Of a DNA stretch of 10,910 nucleotides, positions 6,158 to 10,910 are shown piece after piece (the first letter of the stretch is position 1; every line of letters starts with the position of its first letter). The notes under the pieces were generated by a model, which made no database searches, was not told the origin of the DNA, and was given only the letters and a program-made list of their open reading frames with translations. The translations under genes were made by a program, and so were the position numbers. The DNA is taken from assembly GCA_002728035.1 (NCBI GenBank), contig PBUZ01000051.1, forward strand, positions 20,437 to 31,346, in the 5' to 3' direction. Source of the stretch: Methanobacteriota archaeon. GTDB taxonomy: Archaea; Thermoplasmatota; Poseidoniia; Poseidoniales; Poseidoniaceae.

Positions 6158-8176
6158 CTAGCCATGGCGCCCAAAGTGATGGTCAAGGCTTTCGATGGAG
6201 ATTCGCAATGATGTTGGGCGTCCGTGCACGCATGCCCATGGATTCGGTATTCTTCGCATGTCATCCAAAAGGCGGCGCATCTCTGGGAGCGTCAGGGAAT
6301 CATTGGCCTTGACCGCACCTCGGCAAGCATTCATGAACGCAACATGGTCTTTCTTTGCTTCGATCGTTTCAAGCGGACCTCCGTCAAGTGCGAGGTCTTG
6401 GAGCAGGTCAATGACAAATGAACGCACTTCCTCGCCTTTCAACAAGGTTGGTGATGCAACGAGGTACCATGCCTCCTCTCGGCGTTCAAGGTGGAAACCA
6501 AGTGCATGCAGGCGTTCCAAGTGGGCATCAACAACCGCTGATTGACGAGCATCCAGGTTGAGATTCATCGGAATTAAGCGTCTTTGTGGCTCCCATGCCT
6601 GCCCGCTGTGGCGCAACCGTTCGTACCGTACCCTCTCGTGAAGGGCATGCTGGTCGATCAACAACAACTCATCCTCTGCTTGCACGAGGATGTAGGAATC
6701 TGCAAATTGTGCCAGCGGTTCCATCGCAGGCAGGTCATTCAATGCCCCACCAAGCGGTTCCTCCATGCTTGGCAAGATCGTTTCCGAGGCGCCCGAATAC
6801 CGATGCAGACTGCGTTCTGCCGAAGACAAAGCCAACGCCAAGGGTTGGTCACCGAGTTCAGGTAAGACGGATTGACCCAAGGGAGAGGACGATACGGGGC
6901 GAGGGGACGGCGCAGAGGGTGCCTCTTCTGCTTGGTCGCCGACCAAATTGAGTTGTCGGCCAGCGGCTACCGCCCAAGCAGGTGGCGCAGGGGCATTCAC
7001 CTCGCGAGAAACTTCAGGGACCGTTTCCAAACCTGCAGCCGCCGTCAAGGTAGGTTGTGGACGTCGTTCAGTCTTGAGTTTGTTCAGGTGCGTTTCCACC
7101 GGCTTGGGTGTTTGTGATGACGAAAGGCCCTGCAAGCCAGGAATTCCTCCGGTTGCATCCGGTTCGGTAGGGACCGTTTCGAGCGTGAAGGCGATTGCCC
7201 GTTCAAGCCGTTCAAGCACACGCCAAGAGTGGCGCAGACGAACTTCACGCTTGGTTGGATGGACGTTTACATCCACTTCATTTGGCGGGCATTGGAGGTT
7301 GATGACAGCGAGGGGATGTCGACCTTGCATCAGGCGCGTTTTGTACCCTCTACGGATCGCTTGTAGAAACGGTCCAGCAGCGACCGGTCGCTGATTGATG
7401 AGGACATGGATGTCGTCACCTTTCCCTCGCGTGATGTCCGGTGTGCTGATCCAACCCTCCCATCGCTCAGAACCAGGAGCATCCTCATCCTCGACGGGCT
7501 GCTGCAGCGGTATGAGTTCGGTGGCTTGTGCCCCCATGACATCGTACAATCGGTCCATCATGTCTTCCGTAGATGGAACGTTCAACAATGTCCTCGAGTC
7601 GGTCTTGAGGTGAAAGCTGCACCCTGGGTGAGCCAAAGCGTGGTCCACCACCACATCGACGATACGAGCCGTTTCTGTTTCGGGCCGACGCTGGAAAGCG
7701 AGCCTCGCTGGGGTGTTCTGGAAAAGGTGCTCAACAGAGATTCGTGTGCCTTTGGGCATGCCCACAGGTTCAATGCTCGACTTTACGCCGTTTTCCATCA
7801 CGATACTGGCGCCTTCGCCTCCATCGGGCTGGCTGGCCAACGTGAGTTTTGAGACCATGCCGATACTGGCTAAGGCTTCGCCTCGGAATCCAAGCGATGC
7901 GATGGAAGCCAAATCGTCTTTTGTTGTCAATTTCGATGTTGCGTGGCGATCGAGGGCAAGCGAGAGGTCACTCTTTTCAATCCCACTTCCGTTGTCTTCA
8001 ACCATCAATCGGTCAAAACCCCCACGCTCCACCGTCACGACGATGCTCGTCGCCCCAGCATCGAGACTGTTCTCAACAAGTTCCTTGACCACTTGAGCCG
8101 GTCGTTCCACAACTTCTCCAGCAGCGATGTGACCGATGGTTGCATCGTCGAGTTGCAGGATTCTGGCTGGCTTCAT
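6158..8176 (-). CDS. mutL: DNA mismatch repair protein MutL with C-terminal endonuclease site
   Basis: MutL couples mismatch recognition by MutS to strand incision. The 672-residue protein has the GHKL ATPase half: IAAGEVVERPA (17-27), KELVENSLDAGA with catalytic Glu32 (31-42), DNGSGI (61-66), RHATSK (77-82), GFRGEAL (96-102) and the transducer lysine in VHPTKREVR (305-313). A Pro/Ser/Ala-rich linker follows (about 335-480). The C-terminal half keeps the metal endonuclease motifs: DQHALHERVRYE (508-519), matching DQHA(X)2E(X)4E, plus ACRGAVKA (617-624) and CVHGRP (649-654). QRRLIP (531-536) sits where endonuclease-type MutLs bind the sliding clamp. It is therefore of the methyl-independent type (Bacillus MutL / eukaryotic PMS2), not the E. 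coli type. The start at 8176 has GGAGG seven bases upstream, and its ATG overlaps the mutS stop (ATGA). The zero-base junction with aroA leaves no room for a separate terminator. Confidence 0.97.
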   Translation of the reverse strand: MKPARILQLDDATIGHIAAGEVVERPAQVVKELVENSLDAGATSIVVTVERGGFDRLMVEDNGSGIEKSDLSLALDRHATSKLTTKDDLASIASLGFRGEALASIGMVSKLTLASQPDGGEGASIVMENGVKSSIEPVGMPKGTRISVEHLFQNTPARLAFQRRPETETARIVDVVVDHALAHPGCSFHLKTDSRTLLNVPSTEDMMDRLYDVMGAQATELIPLQQPVEDEDAPGSERWEGWISTPDITRGKGDDIHVLINQRPVAAGPFLQAIRRGYKTRLMQGRHPLAVINLQCPPNEVDVNVHPTKREVRLRHSWRVLERLERAIAFTLETVPTEPDATGGIPGLQGLSSSQTPKPVETHLNKLKTERRPQPTLTAAAGLETVPEVSREVNAPAPPAWAVAAGRQLNLVGDQAEEAPSAPSPRPVSSSPLGQSVLPELGDQPLALALSSAERSLHRYSGASETILPSMEEPLGGALNDLPAMEPLAQFADSYILVQAEDELLLIDQHALHERVRYERLRHSGQAWEPQRRLIPMNLNLDARQSAVVDAHLERLHALGFHLERREEAWYLVASPTLLKGEEVRSFVIDLLQDLALDGGPLETIEAKKDHVAFMNACRGAVKANDSLTLPEMRRLLDDMRRIPNPWACVHGRPTSLRISIESLDHHFGRHG

Positions 8177-10812
8177 GGCCCACCCTCCAGCGTTGTTTTG
8201 AGCCCATAGAGTGCATCAAGGGCTTGCCTCGGCGTGAGTTCGTCCACCTGCATGGCGTTGAGTTGTTCAACGAGGTCCTCAATGTGCTTTGGAACGGTGG
8301 GTTGAGGCTCTTCATCAGCCTTCATGGCTGCGGCAGCAAAATACCCCATCAAACTTGATTGGCCCAATTGCCTTGATTGAGGTGTACCTTGTTCACCTGC
8401 TTTTGCTCCATCCGCTTGCTGTTCGAGGAACGCCAACAAGTCGGTTGCTCGTTCAACAACATTGCGTGGTAAGCCTGCCAGGGCAGCAACCTGCACGCCG
8501 TACGAATCGTCGCAGGGGCCGTCGGCCACGGTATGGAGGAAACGCAATTGCCCATCTACTTGAGCGACTTGCACATGGACATTGCAGAGTCCAGGCACTT
8601 CGCCTTCAAGGCCGATAAGTTGGTGGTAGTGGGTGGCGAAAAGCGTTCTTGCTCCAATGCGTGAACAAATATCTTCGGTGACGGACCAAGCGATTGAAAG
8701 CCCATCAAAGGTCGAGGTGCCTCGTCCGATTTCATCGAGCAACAACAGGGATTGCGATGTCGCACGCTTGAGAATATGTGCAACTTCGATCATCTCCATC
8801 ATGAATGTAGAGCGACCACGCTTGAGGTCGTCACTGGCACCAACGCGTGTGAATATGCGGTCAACAATCCCGATTTTGGCTTGCTTGGCAGGTACGAAAC
8901 AACCTGCCTGTGCCAGAATGGTGACAAGGGCAACGGTTCGCAAGTAGGTCGATTTTCCACCCATGTTGGGTCCGGTGATCAGGAGGAAGGTACGCTTGTT
9001 GTTGATGCTGACAGCGTTGGGAACATAGCCTTGTTGAACTTCAAGGACGGGGTGGCGGGCGTCTTCGAGTTGGATGATGTTTTTCCCTTTCATTTCGGGT
9101 TTGGTCCATTGGCGCTCCCTGCTCACCGATGCGAAACATTGCAACACATCGATTGCAGCGACGCGTCGGGCGATTTCTGCAAGTGCCGTAGCATGCTGGG
9201 CACAATAGGCGCGCAACTCAAGGAAGCGTCGGTACTCAAGTTCCTTGAGCTTTGAATCAGCACTGAGCAGGAGGTCGTCTCGTTCAACCAGGGCTTCGGT
9301 TGTGTAGCGGGAACCATTGGTAAGTTGTTGCTTACGACGCCAATCCTCGGGCACTTTGTCAAGATGTGATTGCGTTACTTCGATGAACCAACCGATCTGA
9401 CGATTGTTCTTCACTTTCAGAGAGGGAATGCCAAGTTCTTCTCGAAGTTGACGTTCAAGGTTCGAAAACCATGCCTTTCCTTCTCCTGTAGCCGCCCTGA
9501 GTTCGTCAACCTCCTCGTCCACGCCGCTCTTCAACAACCCTCCATCACGCAGACCGAGGGGAGGGGCATCGGCCAGTGTTGCTTGAATCATGGATGTCAT
9601 TTCACCAAGACTTGAAAGGTCCTTGCTCAAATGCATGAGCAGCGCATCTTGGCTGTCCAAACACCACTGGGTGATGGCCGGCATACGCTCGAGCGCATGC
9701 GCCGTTGCAACCAAGTCACGAGCGTTGCTTCGTTGATAGGCGAGTTGTGTCGCCAAGCGTTCCATGTCGCGGATGCCCTTGAGTGAAGTGCGCAAGCCGT
9801 CCAATCGTCGAGCAGAACGGGCGAGCGTTCCGACGGCCTTGTGGCGCGTTTCAATGGCGGTTGGGTCGGCAAGAGGTTGCAGCAACCATGTTTTGAGGAG
9901 TCTTCGTCCCATCGCTGTTCGGCAACGGTTCAAACTCGAGAGCAAACTACCATCGTATTCACCGGCAAGGGTGGAGGTCAATTCCAAATTTCGCAGCGTG
10001 GTTTGGTCGAGCAGGAGATGACCCGTTTCTTCGACCATTTCCACGTCTTGAAGTGGGACATCTTTGCGCATGTGAACGGTGGCCAGATAATCAGCCGCAA
10101 GACCAGTCGCAGAAAGGGCGAGGGGGGCGTTGTCGAGGTCCAAATGCCCCAAATCCGCAACGTTGAGCATGTCCCTCAGGCGTTCATCTCGCTTGGTTGG
10201 GCTGAGGTTGTGTTGGCTGATCATCGTCCCCTCAAGAAGAAGGAAGAGACGCCCCATGTGTTCATCGCCAGCATCGCTTGGCGAAAGGACCAGTTCGCTG
10301 GGTTGCCAGCGTTGGAGGTCGTCTTGAAGCCGGATGAATCGGTCAGGACCGTGGTGTGTGCTCGCCCACGCTCTGCCCGTTGATGCGTCGATGACCGAAA
10401 GGCCGAGACCCTCTCCACCAAGGACAACAGCAGCAAGAAGTGATTGTTCATCGGCGTCGAGAAGCCCCTCCTCATACAGGCTCCCTGGCGTGTATACTCT
10501 GGTCGCCACACGTTCGAGGAGTTTCGCTCCTTCCCGCAATTCTTCTTCTTGTTCAGCCACCGTCACCTTGTACCCTGCACGCAGCATGGTTCGCAAGTGC
10601 TCCTCCAAGCCGTGCCAGGGGAACCCCGCCATGGGGATGGGCTGTTCAGCATTTTTATCTCTCGAGGTTAGCGATAATCCGAGCACTTCTGCAGCGACTT
10701 CGGCGTCCTCATGAAACAATTCGTAGAAATCGCCCATGCGAAAGAAGAGAATGGTGTCAGGATGCTGCTCTTTGAGGTCAAAGAACTGGTCCATCATACT
10801 GCGTTTTGACAC
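8173..10812 (-). CDS. mutS: DNA mismatch repair protein MutS (bacterial MutS1 type)
   Basis: MutS binds mismatches and small loops and, through ATP-driven clamp sliding, recruits MutL. I place the start at GTG 10812 because GGAGGT lies seven bases upstream; the frame also has a TTG at 10827 that contains that site and cannot be the start. From GTG the protein has 879 residues, normal for MutS1. The mismatch-reading Phe-x-Glu is in GDFYELF (27-33, Phe29 and Glu31). Core lever/clamp regions follow, then Walker A GPNMGGKST (614-622), Walker B LLLLDEIGRGTSTFDG (689-704) and ATHYH (726-730). The tail carries QSSLMGYF (818-825), a match to the PCNA-binding PIP box where bacterial MutS proteins carry a beta-clamp motif, and ends in a DELTPRQALDALYGL dimerisation-type segment. 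It is translationally coupled to mutL through an ATGA overlap. Archaea usually lack MutS1, so ancient transfer from bacteria is likely. Confidence 0.97.
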   Translation of the reverse strand: MSKRSMMDQFFDLKEQHPDTILFFRMGDFYELFHEDAEVAAEVLGLSLTSRDKNAEQPIPMAGFPWHGLEEHLRTMLRAGYKVTVAEQEEELREGAKLLERVATRVYTPGSLYEEGLLDADEQSLLAAVVLGGEGLGLSVIDASTGRAWASTHHGPDRFIRLQDDLQRWQPSELVLSPSDAGDEHMGRLFLLLEGTMISQHNLSPTKRDERLRDMLNVADLGHLDLDNAPLALSATGLAADYLATVHMRKDVPLQDVEMVEETGHLLLDQTTLRNLELTSTLAGEYDGSLLSSLNRCRTAMGRRLLKTWLLQPLADPTAIETRHKAVGTLARSARRLDGLRTSLKGIRDMERLATQLAYQRSNARDLVATAHALERMPAITQWCLDSQDALLMHLSKDLSSLGEMTSMIQATLADAPPLGLRDGGLLKSGVDEEVDELRAATGEGKAWFSNLERQLREELGIPSLKVKNNRQIGWFIEVTQSHLDKVPEDWRRKQQLTNGSRYTTEALVERDDLLLSADSKLKELEYRRFLELRAYCAQHATALAEIARRVAAIDVLQCFASVSRERQWTKPEMKGKNIIQLEDARHPVLEVQQGYVPNAVSINNKRTFLLITGPNMGGKSTYLRTVALVTILAQAGCFVPAKQAKIGIVDRIFTRVGASDDLKRGRSTFMMEMIEVAHILKRATSQSLLLLDEIGRGTSTFDGLSIAWSVTEDICSRIGARTLFATHYHQLIGLEGEVPGLCNVHVQVAQVDGQLRFLHTVADGPCDDSYGVQVAALAGLPRNVVERATDLLAFLEQQADGAKAGEQGTPQSRQLGQSSLMGYFAAAAMKADEEPQPTVPKHIEDLVEQLNAMQVDELTPRQALDALYGLKTTLEGGP
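8184..8188 (-). promoter_or_regulatory. Ribosome binding site of mutL inside the mutS 3' end
   Basis: Read on the minus strand this is GGAGG, seven bases before the mutL ATG (8176). It lies within the last mutS codons (Glu-Gly-Gly-Pro-stop). With the ATGA stop/start overlap it indicates coupled translation of mutL. Confidence 0.65.
8338..8361 (-). other. PIP-box-like motif coding segment in MutS
   Basis: These bases encode QSSLMGYF in the disordered-looking tail of MutS. The peptide fits Qxx(L/I/M)xx(F/Y)(F/Y), the PCNA-interacting consensus, at every specified position. The flanks (SRQLG before, AAAAMKADEE after) look like flexible linker. PCNA binding is inferred from pattern alone. Confidence 0.6.
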
Positions 10813-10819
10813 GGTCTCA

Positions 10820-10825
10820 ACCTCC
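10820..10825 (-). promoter_or_regulatory. Ribosome binding site of mutS
   Basis: Read on the minus strand this is GGAGGT, seven bases before the GTG at 10812. It decides the start: the longer in-frame TTG at 10827 would overlap the site itself. Confidence 0.65.
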
Positions 10826-10827
10826 AA

Positions 10828-10910
10828 GGCTTACGCTGGAGTTGGATGAAGTTGACGAGGGCACATGAAGGTTCTCGCGTTCTCTTTCGGAGCACAGCGA
10901 TTGTGCGGGT
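10828..10910. other. Right-edge region with unresolved neighbouring gene
   Basis: Three short readings remain open to the edge. On the plus strand, an ATG at 10865 (GAGG four bases before; MKVLAFSFGAQRLCG) or an ATG at 10846 in another frame (GGAG four bases before; MKLTRAHEGSRVLFRS) could begin a gene divergent from mutS. On the minus strand a 25-codon frame ends with TAA at 10831-10833, just upstream of the mutS ribosome binding site, and could be the end of an operon partner. Too little sequence is present to choose. The plus frame at 10846 uses AGG, which seems scarce in the genes here, so I slightly favour 10865. No promoter motif is evident. Confidence 0.25.

Noticed and set aside
6758..7172. 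Low-complexity Pro/Ser/Ala-rich stretch in MutL as a possible insertion or degenerated segment
   Set aside because: MutL proteins always have a variable flexible linker between ATPase and C-terminal domains, and the length here is ordinary.
6948..7394. 148-codon plus-strand frames antisense to mutL (also 7406-7852)
   Set aside because: They are mirror frames of an intact conserved gene and contain no recognisable motif.
9841..10383. 180-codon plus-strand frame antisense to mutS
   Set aside because: MutS covers this stretch with unbroken family similarity; the antisense frame has no ribosome binding site or domain.
1..10910. tRNA, rRNA, CRISPR arrays, insertion sequences, or a defence island
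   Set aside because: Non-coding gaps are all under about 85 bases apart from uncertainty at the aroA start. None holds a cloverleaf, spaced repeats or terminal inverted repeats, and no transposase or nuclease-effector gene is present.

Overview
The window looks like chromosome from an archaeon, and nothing in it resembles a plasmid, prophage or insertion sequence. The archaeal evidence is a polyprenyl (geranylgeranyl) diphosphate synthase directly followed by a geranylgeranyl reductase, the core of ether-lipid synthesis, and a secreted protein with the archaeal type IV pilin N-terminus (AVSPVIATVLLL). Against this background sits a mutS-mutL pair of bacterial MutS1/MutL type. Archaeal ether-lipid genes together with bacterial-type mismatch repair, moderate GC and compact gene packing suggest a marine planktonic euryarchaeon of the Poseidoniales (Marine Group II) type. 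That lineage assignment is an inference from content, not something proved here.

Layout, left to right. Bases 1-864 (minus) hold a 3'-truncated gene with the fold signatures of porphobilinogen deaminase (HemC), but the cofactor-binding cysteine position and most active-site basic residues are changed. An 81-base gap separates it from a divergent plus-strand run: prenyl synthase (946-1929), geranylgeranyl reductase (1939-3084, nine bases later) and, after 78 bases, a small pilin-like secreted protein (3163-3654). This run meets moaA (minus, ending at 3657) tail to tail with 2 bases between. moaA diverges from aroA (plus, start near 4712, ending at 6157). The aroA stop codon directly abuts the stop codon of mutL (minus, 6158-8176), which is joined by an ATGA overlap to mutS (8173-10812). 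The last ~80 bases cannot be assigned.

Functionally, the prenyl synthase and reductase form a lipid unit: one makes the C20 (or longer) chain and the other saturates it. moaA (molybdopterin) and aroA (shikimate pathway) are single housekeeping genes. mutS and mutL form a translationally coupled mismatch-repair operon. MutL keeps a complete endonuclease centre, so the system should be of the methyl-independent, clamp-activated type.

The most interesting observations are a perfect PCNA-interacting-peptide pattern (QSSLMGYF) near the C-terminus of the bacterial-type MutS, a clamp-binding-like QRRLIP in MutL, the catalytically stripped HemC homologue, and hairpins lying over the translation starts of three genes. 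I see no multi-gene system that I would call new, and no RNA genes, CRISPR arrays or mobile elements.
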